From Scedosporium boydii (Eukaryota; Ascomycota; Sordariomycetes; Microascales; Microascaceae): 64,000 nt of DNA. The DNA lies in the NCBI GenBank assembly GCA_002221725.1, contig NJFT01000055.1, forward strand, positions 124,001 to 188,000. Direction: 5' to 3'. Each line of letters starts with the position of its first letter. Position 1 is the stretch's first letter. The position numbers and the translations under genes were made by a program. Positions 48,928 to 60,276 of this stretch are shown here, in pieces. The notes under the pieces were generated by a model. That model was not told where the DNA came from. It did not search any database and saw only the letters and a program-made list of their open reading frames with translations.

Positions 48928-51900
48928 ATGCATATCAAGCAAATCATTATTCAAGGCTTCAAAAGGTTTGGTCATCTCCATCCCATGCGACTTTGTCGGC
49001 TCTCGCAGTAACTGACACTTACTCAACAGCTACAAGGACCAAACTGTTGTGGAACCCTTCTCCCCGGGAACGAACGTAATTGTCGGTCGCAATGGATCGG
49101 GCAAGAGTAACTTCTTCGCCGCGATTCGCTTTGTCCTCAGTGATGCCTACACCCAGTTGAGTCGCGAGGAGCGCCAGGCTCTTCTCCACGAAGGCTCAGG
49201 CTCCGCTGTGATGTCGGCGTATGTAGAGATCATCTTCGACAACTCCGACGAGCGCTTCCCGACCGGTCATTCAGAAGTCATTTTGCGCCGTACTATCGGT
49301 CTCAAGAAGGATGAATACTCGGTGGATCGCAAAGTTGTCACCAAGTCAGACGTAACGAATCTCCTCGAAGCCGCCGGTTTCTCGCGATCAAACCCCTACT
49401 ACATCGTTCCTCAAGGACGCGTTACCGCGCTCACGAATATGAAGGAGTCCGACAGGCTAAACCTCCTTAAAGAAGTCGCCGGTACTCAGGTCTATGAAGC
49501 GCGCCGCCGAGAGTCCTTGAAGATCATGGATGAAACAGCTGATAAGCAGGCCAAGATTGATGAGCTTTTGCAGTATATTAGAGAACGACTTGCGGAGCTC
49601 GAGGAAGAAAAGGAAGAACTCCGGGGCTTCCAAGATAAGGACAGAGAGCGGCGCTGTCTCGAATATGCCTTCTACCACCGCGAGCAGGTTCAAGTCCAGG
49701 ATGCGCTCGATGAAATCGAGAGGGTCAGAGAGGGCGGCAAGGATAGTACCGATGAATATCGCGCCGAATTTGTGCGCGGGGAGAAGACGATCGCGAAACT
49801 TGATGCCGAAATCCACCGGCTTCAGCGGGAGATGGAACTCCTCGGAATCGACAAGCGCCAGCTAGAGGAGGATCGCCGTGAAAACGCCAAAGCACGCGCC
49901 AAGGCTGAGATGATGTACAAAAATCTTGTGGATGGGCAATCTGCCCGGGAGCAGGCGAGAGCGAGCCATGCAACAGAACTGAAGACCGTCCGTGCCGATA
50001 TCGCTGCCAAAGAACGAGAGCTCGCCACTATCATCCCGGATCTCAACCGACGCAGGTTAAAGGAGGATGAGGCTAAACAGAGCCTCGATGCCGCCGAGGC
50101 TAATCGCGCCCGCCTCTTCACAAAGTCAACCCGAAGCTCGCAGTTCAAGAACAAAGCTGAACGAGATGCCTGGCTCCGCAAGGAAATCGATGAGGTTACG
50201 ATGACACTCAGCAATCAGAAGGCTAATCGAATCGACGCCGATGAAGAAGTCAAGCGCGTTGAGGCGTCAATTAAGCAATTAGAGCAAGAGGTTGGAACAC
50301 TAAGGTCCCGGCTCGAGTCCTGGGGTGGAGATCGCTCGTCGCTCGTGGACGACGTCACCAAAGCTCGTGATGCCCTTGATAGGCTAAACGATGAGCGACG
50401 CATGCTCCGACGAGCTGACGATAAGCTTGATTCCCTTATAGCCGATGCGCGTCAGGAGCGTGACCAGGCCGAAAGGGATCTCTCTCAAGCCATGGATGGC
50501 TCAACCGCCAGAGGCTTGGCGACGATCCGGCGCCTTAAGAAGGAGCGGGACATCCCTGGCGCTTACGGAACGCTAGCAGAGCTTCTCGAAGTGAGCGATG
50601 CCTACAAGTTACCTGTGGAACAAGTCGCGGGAGCTAGCCTGTTTCACTACGTAGTCGATGACGAGAAAACAGCGACATACATTGCCAACATCCTTTACAA
50701 GCAACAGGGCGGACGAGTGACCTTTATGCCACTTGCACAGCTGAGACCGAGACCCGTCAACCTTCCCAGAAGCGCCGATGCTGTTCCCATTATCAGCAAG
50801 ATCCAGTACGATTCGACGTACGAGAAGGCATTTCAGCAGGTATTTGGCAAGACCGTTCTCTGTTCCAATCTCACGGTTGCTGGCCAGTATGCTCGTAGCC
50901 ATGGTGTCGATGGTATCACGGCAGAGGGTGACACATCGAGCAAGCGAGGCGCGATGACCGGTGGTTACATTGATCCCAGGAAGTCGCGTCTTGATGCGGT
51001 AAAGACTGTCAGCAAGTGGCGAGATGAGTACGCTCAAAAGGTCGAGGAATCCGACGAGATAAGACGGCAGATTGAGAGGAAGGACCAGGAGATCACTCGT
51101 TCTATGGGCGACCTTCAAAAGGCAGAGCAGAAGTTACGCCAGGTTGATGACGGGTTCGAACCACTCAAGGCTGAGCTCCGTGCGAAAACGGGACACTTGG
51201 AGAGCGAGAGGACACAGCTTGACTCGGCAATAAAGCGACGCGAGACCATCGATAGGCATATGAAGGCTTTCTCCGAGAGCATCTCTGCCCACGAGGCTGA
51301 GCTTGCGTCAGAATTTAAGAAGGCACTGACGCCAGCCGAGGAGAACCAGCTCGAGGAGCTCGGCCGTAGAGTGCAGGAATTCCATAAACAGTGGGTTGAC
51401 TTCAGCAAGAAGAGAGGAGAGTTGGAGCAGCGGAAGCAGATCCTTGAGGTTGACCTTCGACACAACCTTCAGCCTAAGCTCGACCAGCTCAACAGCTTGG
51501 CGTTCGAAAACTCGGCCTCGGCCGGTACCAGCCTCTCCGAGGCAGAGAGGGATCTTAGGCGTCTACAGAAGGCTTCGGGTTCTATTGACAAGAAGCTACG
51601 GGAAATCGAGACTCAGCTGGAGAGCCAGCAGGCCCAGATCATTGAGCTCGAGGGTCAGAGGAGCGAGCAGGAGCAGTCCCAGCAAGAGATCGCCTCCAGG
51701 ATCGAGAGGCAGCAAAAGAGAATCGAGAAGAACCTCCAGAGGAAAGCTCTTCTCACGACTCAAGCTACTGAATGCGCCAAGCAGATCCGAGATCTTGGCG
51801 TTCTTCCGGAGGAGGCATTCGAGAAGTACGAGAGGATGGAAGGCAAGACAGTAAGTACTTTGTTAAACTGAACTCAGTTTGTGAAATGCAGCTGTCATTA

Positions 51901-52733
51901 ACCAATCTCACTCCACCACAGATCGCCTCTCGACTAAAGAAGGTCAACGAAGCTTTGAAAAAGTACAAGCACGTGAACAAGAAGGCGTTCGAGCAGTACA
52001 ACAGCTTTACCAACCAGCAAGATCAGCTTCTCAAGCGCCGGAGTGAGCTCGAAGAATCTCAGGCGTCCATCGAGCAGCTCGTCGAACACCTCGATCTCCG
52101 CAAAGACGAGGCCATCGAGCGGACATTCAAGCAAGTTTCAAAGGAGTTTGCTACCATCTTCGAGAAGCTTGTTCCGGCCGGCCATGGTCGACTTGTGATT
52201 CAGAGGAGGACCGATCCCCGGCACGAAGCTGAGGAATCTGCTGATGACGAGCAGTCTGCCAGCAAGGTCGACAACTATATCGGTGTCGGTATCAGCGTCT
52301 CCTTCAACTCCAAGGAATTTGACGAACAGCAACGCATCCAGCAACTTAGCGGTGGTCAAAAGAGTAAGTTCCTATCAATCAGGCAGTGCGCACTCCCGTC
52401 GATGACCAGGACTCTTTTAACACTAACATGTGCGCCTTAGGTTTGTGCGCCCTCTGTCTCATCTTTGCCCTCCAGCAAACAGAAAGCAGCCCCATGGTCA
52501 TCTTCGACGAGGTGGATGCTAATCTAGATGCGCAATATCGTACTGCTGTTGCGGCGCTTCTTGACTCCATCTCCAAGGAAGCCGGCACGCAGTTCATCTG
52601 CACCACCTTCCGACCGGAGATCGTACACGTTGCTGACAAGTGCTACGGTGTGACTTTCCACAACAAGACAAGTTCCATCGATTGTGTTCCTACCGAGCAG
52701 GCGCTAGAGTTCGTCGAGGGTCAAAAGAGGTGA
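48928..52733 (+). CDS. smc3: Cohesin subunit SMC3 (SudA)
   Basis: Four exons, join(48928..48965, 49030..51850, 51922..52363, 52441..52733), encode 1197 residues, the standard SMC3 length. SMC3 pairs with SMC1 to form the cohesin ring that holds sister chromatids together. The N-terminal head begins MHIKQIIIQGFKSYKDQ, with Walker A GRNGSGKS at residues 32-39. Long coiled coils flank a hinge at about 510-680 (GAYGTLAELLEVSDAYKLP through the GAMTGGY segment). The C-terminal head has the ABC signature LSGGQKS, split by the last intron, and Walker B MVIFDEVDANLD. The Lys pair acetylated by Eco1 in other fungi corresponds to the RKVVTKSDV area (inference). The first donor, AG|GTTTGG, is weak but is the only one that joins GFK to SYK. 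Confidence 0.95.
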
Positions 52734-52789
52734 TAGCGGCGAAAAGGAGGAGTGGGTGAAGCATCTGGAGGTTGATTCTCTTTTTTCTT

Positions 52790-52820
<31 letters not shown>

Positions 52821-53619
52821 CCTGGCTCTTTTTGTTTCCGCCCGAGGGTATTTGCACGGAGGATCCTGGGAGATTTGATGGCTGGTGTTGGGGCGTGCTT
52901 TCTAAACTGCAAGGTGTACGAGTGCAATGATAATATTGTGCGGTGGAGGATATCAATGTTTCCAAAGTTCGGCTGTTCTTCTCGTCGTCACAGCAAGCTT
53001 AGCGCGTTTGTAAAGGACTTGATTTATTCCTGTCTCGTTTGCTTGCGACCGCAGTGTTCAGTTTTGTCGGTCCCGACGTGAGTATGTTCTTGAACATAAA
53101 AGGCACAGAAGCAAACTTATTTCGATCCCTCTTTGCCTTTTGCTTGTCATGTTCTAGCACACCTTAACTTTCATCAGAATCTAGGACAAGGCATGAGGCC
53201 CAAGGCGGTTGTCTATCATTGTGGTGAAAACTGGAACTAAGTGTCAATGCCTCCCCTCACGGCCACAAATACTTGCCGTGATCTTTGAAGTCTCTCCAGT
53301 CACCCATTCACAGACCTCATTCTCCTTCACCACCACAAACTCCAATGATCACCACGATGAGCTCACCTCAAATCCAGAATAGCCCTCCCCTTGCCCCTGT
53401 TCCTTCTTTCTTCTTCGAGGCAGCCGCAAGCTGGAGCGGGATTCGATTCTCTTTACCACCCCATCCGTCCATTTCCCGAAAGAAAACCTAGTCTAGGATA
53501 CCCATCACACAAACCCAACCATCAGGGAGAATGCTATTTCGTTTATGGCCTTTCCTTAAAGTATCCACTACTAACACCCCGCTCATCTCACTCCCGCTAT
53601 CGGTTTGCCAACGGAGGCG
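52734..53619. other. SMC3 3' flank and PARN promoter, with T30 tract
   Basis: A tandem spacer with no gene. It includes a run of 30 T at 52791-52820, just 57 nt after the SMC3 stop, probably within its 3' untranslated region. Confidence 0.6.
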
Positions 53620-55640
53620 ATGGATATCACATCTTCCAACTTCCTGGCCCGCTTTCCCCAGATCCTCAATGCCTATAACAAGTCCTCCATCATCGCCGTA
53701 GATGGCGAGTTCTCGGGTGCAAAGTTTGACCAAGATCTCGCCGTCGAAACATATCGAGGCATCCTATCCGAGGAGCACCTCAAGTTGTTGGAAGAGTCTT
53801 GGGATATGCCCGGAATGGAAACGGCCTACCAGAAGCTGAGATGGGTTGTCCGCCGTTTTGCGCTTCTCCAACTGGGTATCACCTTTGCCTGGCCAGCTAA
53901 AGGTATGAGTGGCACTTTCTCTCTTTCCCCGTCTAAGCTGTAACGGGGTCGAATTAACTTATCGAGGCTACAGACGAAAAAGGCTACCCGATTCTAAAGA
54001 CGGAGTCCTACAGCTTTCTTATCAGCCCCTTGGTGGATGGTCGAATAAACAAAGTCAAGCTTTGGCAAACCATCCAAAGGGTCGTGTCTATGAATACCAA
54101 CTCCGTCAAGTTTCTGAACCATTTGGGGTTTGACTTTGAGGGTCTCTTCAAGAATGGATTGCCGTATCTTACGCATCCGGAGGAGGCGGAGTTGAGGCGA
54201 GCTCTCGGCCAATCCGATAGGGGACAGCGAAACGGGAATGAGTAGGGATAAACACGGACACGGAGTCCATGTAAAACGTAAAGGGTTGGTTGCTAATATT
54301 TTCACCATCATCTAGAGAGAACGACGTCAACAAATTGGGGGGAAAGGAGGCCCGTGAACGAGACAGAATTAGGGCCATAATTGAGAGCCGGATGGCGGCT
54401 CGTCCTAACTCTCGTGTAAGTCGGGCTCTCCTCGCTTTCTCTTTCACTGACGGAGGGGGCAAGGCTAGAAGTTGGGAGCTAACATGGGATATAGGGTTTT
54501 TCTATTCCTCTAGATCCTCCCAAAGACATGGACATGGACCTCGATGATTGGAAAACTCTTGTTCATCATGTCCTCGACCAAGACTTTCCAAGATGTCGGG
54601 TAACGAATGGGCGGCCTGGTCCTGGCGTCGTCATCAAGCTCGTTGAGCTTGAACACACCCATAATGTGGTAGCATCCGAATATACCTTGAGGCGGTCTTC
54701 AGGCATTTTACTGACAATGGTGTAGGACGACCTTGCTCGGAAACACAATATAGAGGCCGATATTCGAAAGGCTATTGGTAAGGGTTACTAGGACTGTTCT
54801 CTAATACTTGCCACAGGCTAACATTGCAATGCTCATCTAGGAGCCAGAAGCCTGCTTGACATGTTGATTGGGAATGACATCAGAACCCAGATTCAACCAC
54901 AAGACATAGCCAAAGCACAGCTCGCTGCTGAGAGACAAGCAAACAGACAACCCGCGAGGATTAATACCGTAAATGACCCAGAGCTTAAAGCACGCACCGA
55001 AGCGCTCGAAGAGCTCTTTGACGCTCACTGGAAGAGACAACAGCCCATACTTATCGGCCATAACCTCGGCTGGGATCTTGCCTTCATGATCGGCACGCTT
55101 TTTGAGCCTCCTCAGGACACGTTTGCGGAGTTTCTTCCCAGAGTTGACGGCCTGTTTTCACGCATCTTGGATACACGCATCATCACGGACGCTTCCATGC
55201 CGGAAGCTAAGGAGATGAATCTGTCACAAATCGTCGCGCAGTTGAAATATCGATCTGTGGAGCCGCGATGTCAATCGGAAAGTGGCCTGGGGTATGACGA
55301 TAGCGACGGAAGACCCCACGACGCCGCGTACGACAGTAAGCACCGATGTTCAATCCTCTTCTTTGCTACAGATCATTCAATCTATCAAGGTGAAGCTAGC
55401 TTGACTAATGTTTAATGGACTCTAGGTTTTCTCACCGTTGAGGCATTCGCGAGGCTTGGGCAAGACCTCATTAGAAACAAATGCTGGGATGATGGCGCTG
55501 CCTTCCCTACTCAGGAGGAGATGAACGAACGGATCATGAACTGGAGAGACCCGATATGGGACCGCTTTCGAGGCCAGTTCAAGGTTATGGGAGAACTCGT
55601 TCGCGAACTGCAAGTTGAGGGCGGCATTGAGCGCCCGTAA
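53620..55640 (+). CDS. PARN/CAF1-family poly(A)-specific ribonuclease
   Basis: Seven exons, join(53620..53902, 53974..54241, 54316..54413, 54514..54668, 54726..54777, 54841..55335, 55426..55640), encode about 521 residues. All DEDDh residues of the CAF1/PARN fold are present: AVDGEFSG near the N-terminus, IGHNLGWDLAFM in the second half, and RPHDAAYD split from SFLTVEAF by the last intron. The protein should therefore be an active 3' exonuclease on poly(A) or other small-RNA tails. The start MDITSSNF is the typical PARN beginning. The donor after 54413 (C|GTGTAA) is used because the better-looking GTAAGT two bases on breaks the frame. No separate RNA-recognition domain is evident. It lies in tandem after SMC3. 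Confidence 0.87.
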
Positions 55641-55923
55641 AAAGCTGGGATAAATATCCCAAGAAGACCTGATCATGATTAGAGACGAAAGACGATACCA
55701 ATCACGGAGCAGACCGTGGAACAGAGAAGCTACGGCGTGTTTTCCAACGGGTAGATACACTAGAATACATAGAGTGGCATATTTCCCCCCATGCCTCTAT
55801 TCCGGAGTAATCGAATTCTATGACGCCGCAGGTATACAATGGATAAGCTATATAGTACATGAAGGTGACCTGGGTTCAAACTTCTTCTCTCCCTCTCATA
55901 CATCCCGTCAAAACCCAGCATCA

Positions 55924-57131
55924 TCATCTCTCAGCCATCATATTTCGTACACCGTGGAAGTACTCGGGAGCTAGCGTCTCCTTGAGCTCCTCCCTAGTAA
56001 GCCACTTAAAGTCTTGCAGTCCGAACCGGTTCTCGTTGAGATCGGCCTGGCCAGCCATGATTCTTCCCTTGAGGAAGAACGACTTGACGCCACGCTGCGT
56101 CTCGTTTCCGTCCTTGTCGGTGACTGGCTTGTTGACGAGATGTGCCACGGGCACGCGGCCAACGATCCAGGTGTTCATGTTGACTCCCGCAGAGTCATCG
56201 AGAGCACGACGGGCAGCCTGCATAAGTTCGTCACGTTAGCTTCAAGGTTCTACCTTGGCGTATCTTCCTGGATCCAAAAAAAGACCGATTTCTCACCTCG
56301 TGTAGCGCCTCATCGGTCGAGACGGGGGCCGTAGGGAACTCCCACTTGCCCTCGCTCGTCTTCACCACCAAGTACAGAGTGCGATCCAACTGCCTATCCA
56401 GCCTCTGTACATCATTCTTCTGATCCGCCTCCGTAACTCGAGGCATGGGCCTCTCGACGGGCACTCGCTCCTCGGGAGGAATTTCCTCAGCATCTTCGCT
56501 GACCCTCACCTCCGCATCCTTCAAAAGCGACTCCATCAACGACTCGGGGCTCGACAACTTATCCCCCACCCTCAATTCATCATCCCAGGCAGTCGCCGAG
56601 CGGCCATTATATTGGCCAATCTCTCGTGCTACCACGCCGTTGCGCTCCTTCAACTTCACGGCCCAGTCGAGCTGCGGTGGCGTGTCATGCTTGAAGTAGG
56701 CCTTTTGGCTGAAGGGCAGGACGAGACGCTCGTTGAGCCTCTTCTGGTAAAAGTAGTAGGCGCTCTCGAACGAAGTCTGCTCCTTGGTAACGAGTGGTGG
56801 GCGGGTGAGGATCACACCCGCTTTGATGAGGTAGCGTGCGTTGTCTGTAGGGATCGAGGCGGGCTCGGGAGGCGGCGGGCGAGTTGTGGTGGGAGGCGGA
56901 GGCGGGGGCGAGGTCTGGTTCGAGCTGGACTCGGCGTTGATGGCGGAGTAGTACCGTACTGGAAGGGGGCAACGTCTTATGGAGCATCGCGGCGTCAACC
57001 TAGGAGTTGCTGATCGTGTGCTTTGTGTTAGCTCGAAGGGAAAAGGGACCATGGAGCTCTCCCAATTGAAAGGGCCACTTACACCTCGAAGCTAATTGGA
57101 AGACTCTCTGGCCTCTACTTGATGCCGCCAT
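55924..57131 (-). CDS. Mitochondrial large-subunit ribosomal protein mL46 (Mrpl17 type)
   Basis: Three exons, complement(join(55924..56217, 56297..57009, 57083..57131)), encode 351 residues. The basic, Ser/Arg-rich N-terminus (MAASSRGQRVFQLASR) suits a mitochondrial presequence, followed by a Pro-rich linker. The conserved region starts around YLIKAGVILTRPPLVTKEQTS. The C-terminal half has the Nudix-like fold of mL46, with KWEFPTAPV and WIVGRVPVAHLV, and lacks a canonical catalytic Nudix box, as expected for a structural ribosomal protein. The acceptor CAG before 57009 is required, because the nearby TAG introduces a stop. It is convergent with the PARN-like gene with only 283 bp between stops. 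Confidence 0.9.
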
Positions 57132-57582
57132 CTTGAAATCGTCAGCTTGCCCTGGGATCTTAGAGCAAACAACAGTTGTTGGCCATAAGCAATTATGAGA
57201 ATGGCAGAGAGTCTCGCGATGCGCGGAACTTTTTCTTCTTAGGTACGTACCTGCCAGGGATCCACAACTTGACATTTCGAGGCCATATTCCTGCCTCAGG
57301 CCACAAAAAGCATCGTTCAATCTTCTGTATTATATAAGCACCTGTTTGACAACAACGTCAAGTGCAACAACGATTTGAAAATATTAGACTCTCAATGGTG
57401 CACTCAATTAACTTGTGCATAACCTTACTTAGTCTACATTCAACTATACACTGCATAACAGCTACTCCGCAGGGTCCACGGCTAACATGGACGGTCTCGG
57501 AGATTGGAAGAAGTACTCGCTAGCCTCCACAAGGCGCCGCGATTGTCCCCTCCTCCGCCGCCCCGGCCGCCTACATTCCGCT
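57132..57582. promoter_or_regulatory. mL46 promoter and fusion-gene 3' flank
   Basis: A 450-bp tandem spacer upstream of mL46. It has a GGTACGTACC palindrome near 57241-57250. No gene is seen. Confidence 0.5.
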
Positions 57583-60276
57583 TCAATAATTAGACTCGCG
57601 GGCGATAGCCTCCATGAATTCGGGAACCCCTGCACCGATGGCCCTCAAGCGATCTATCTGACCGGAGACAACGCCCTTGCTGCCTTTGTTGACGAATGTT
57701 GTCAACTTTCCCTTGTGCGCAAGGCCAAGCTGGTCCAGATATCCATTAAAGTCCGCAGGGAAGTCATACGTGATGATGTGTCTTCTAACCGATAAAGTGA
57801 CACCCGGCACCTCGGGATGATCGGTGACGAGAATGGGCAAACGACCATAATTAAAAAGCTGACAAACCCTATCCTCATCCAGAGCATATTCGCGGGCTAG
57901 GGACGAGGCTGAAAATCCGCGTCCGTCAAGAAACTCCACTAGATCGTTGGCTCTGAACTTGCTTCCCACGAAGATGATGGTCATGTCTGTGTTGTTATGG
58001 GTGCGAAGTAGGCTTAGCAGCGCAATGCGCTTGTCGATCTCTTCGACGTGTTTAACCACAATGTCTGCAGTAACGTCCGTGAGCTTCAATTTATAACTTG
58101 ATTCAAGCCCGCCTTGCCGTGCCGGAAATGATTCTGGAGTTGTCCTTGGAGCTTGTGATGCTTCAGTGCTTGTATGGTCTTTCAAGCTTTCGTTGGGATC
58201 GATCACGCCTGGCGGCTGTGGGATTTGCGAATCTCCGGGTGCCGATGCATTCTCCCAAACCCCGAATTCTTTGGTCCATGCTTCGTACTTGGAGAGGTCT
58301 TTCACGCTGGTGGATAGCAGAACACGCCCGTCCCTCAGGACGTCGAGGAAATCATCGGCAGTTAGGAGAGGGTGCTGTGCCATAGCACCAATGGGTAGCG
58401 TCCTCAACGTCATTGGTATCGCGCCGCGATCTTCAGCTTTGCATGGAGCATACATGACTATTCCGGACACGGTTACCTGCCGAAGAGTAGTCAGCTCGCT
58501 TACCATCAAATGGTCCTTATAAGAGGCAACAAAAGGGCGTTTGCCTACCATTCTGAAATACTCAGCTGCGCGCATCTTCTCGGCCGAGACTATCATCGCA
58601 TTCTGGGCAACGCGGGACATTTCTCTTTTCGAATATCCGTTCGTCATCTCAGCGATCTTAGAGAGGTCCGCTTCCGACAGCATATTCCCCCATTTCCCAG
58701 CATGGACCTTGAGTAACTCCATTCGGGCCTGGTGGTCGGGATGGGTAATATACACCCGCGGGTCGAAGCGCGTGTGCACTGCGGAATCAAGTTCCCACGG
58801 CAGATTGGCAGTCGCGACAACTACTACCCCCGCGTTGGTGTTATCCATGTCGCCCAACTGAGAGACAACCTCCGCTATCATCCGCAAACCATTTTCTTCC
58901 CCAACACGCCCGGAATAGTAGTCTTCCCAATTAGAATCAATCTTGTCTAACAAGAGGATAGCTGGCTTTTCCTCCCTTGCTTTAGCGAACAGCTCGCGAA
59001 TGAAGCTAGTCTGTGTCAGAGAGGCTGTGAAATGAGAAGCGACGAGGGAATGAGAAAAGGGTGGGGGTGGGGCTTACTCTTCAGGCGGGATGATTTGGTA
59101 CAATCCAGATCTACGCTTCTGGCTCAGGCTCAAAAATGTGTGGTTGACCTTCTTCGCAAGAGCCTTCACCAGATCGCTCTTTCCGTTGCCCGGAGGCCCG
59201 TAGAGGAGGATTGCGCCGGGGGCCTTGCGTTTATCGTCGTACAAAGGGGGCCACATTCTGGGGAAAAAAATGGCCTCCTGACGATTGGCTTTAGGCTTCG
59301 GGAGACCAGAATTTCCTAAGCTTCGCTCGCCCTGGTTGCTCGACGTGCGCTTTGATACCTCAAACAAAGATGGCTTGTCCGCCAATAATCTCAAGGCGAA
59401 GCGAGCAAGGAGCCTTGTCTGATCGGGGGTATAGACGTGACCACAGCCCGAAGTCGGACAGCTATACTGGACACCCGCGGCCATGGAAGTAGCCGGCTTC
59501 ATTGCACAGTTACGGCAGTACGCCACGGAGTGCTTTGCCGCGCATTCAGGGAGCATCCATCTGGGTACGAGCGATAGCATCATCCAGGTCCAGTCGCCGG
59601 GGAACTCTTCTTTCAGTGCCCCCCGCGCCGCGTCATCCATTTTGATATTCTGGACGCGCTGGGAGCATGCGGTGCATTTGCTCCCAACGGTCCGAAGCAT
59701 GCCGATGCAGATAGGTACTGACAGTACTGACCCGTCGCACTTGGAAATTACAGGAAGCCTCGTAACAATATGCTCAATGTCGCCCTCAGAAAGCCTCTGT
59801 CCGAAAGTCCCAAGGTTGCCCAACATGCGTTTTTTAGCAAGTGCTATGTGCAAATGTCTTGCAACTTGCCACTCCTCAATTGTTGGGGCAGGGGTGAGCT
59901 TAAGCAGTGACTGCCGAATAGAACATGCAGCACTGTACAGCTCCTTGTATGGTTCAAGGTAGTGAATTCCCCAGTCCTTCTCTACAGCCGCAAACTCATG
60001 ATCAGCTCGTGGGGTCGTGCGATTTGCACAGCATGCTGCTGGGCAAGGGAGCCAGTGGGGAGACTTGATGTCATACAACCATTCACCCTGAGTATTCCTG
60101 TTAAATGCCCTCATAAAACACTTTGTACACAAAGGCTTGTTACAACATAGCGTTCTGATCATACTAATCCCAGTGATACGCGTCCCAGGAAAGTTCTGCC
60201 GAAGGTCGTGCGCTATTGTATCGCTTTCTCTCTCGCATACTTGGCATTTCTCATCATTAGGGAGTTGGGTGCTCAT
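57583..60276 (-). CDS. Zinc-finger / VPS4-like AAA+ / DEAD-helicase-C fusion protein
   Basis: Two exons, complement(join(57583..59005, 59078..60276)), encode 873 residues. Residues 1-330 are Cys-rich: CQVC (about 11), LCCNKPLCTKC, CPAACC, then KCTAC, YCRNC and CPTSGCGH, suggesting several zinc sites of RING/IBR style. Residues about 350-640 are an AAA+ module of the VPS4/katanin kind: Walker A GPPGNGKS (360-367), sensor-1 ATANLPWELD and the C-terminal block DDFLDVL...YEAWTKEFG. The Walker B segment is LLLDKIDS, with Lys421 where Glu is expected. Residues about 705-873 resemble the second RecA lobe of Ded1-like helicases (IIFVGSKFRANDLVEFL, ITYDFPADFNGYL, GVPEFMEAIARES), but motif VI reads LDQLGLAHKGK and lacks the arginines. 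The AAA and helicase parts share one unbroken exon, so the fusion is not a gene-model artefact. The role is unknown: ATP binding without hydrolysis, or regulated remodelling. It has no symbol. Confidence 0.85.
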
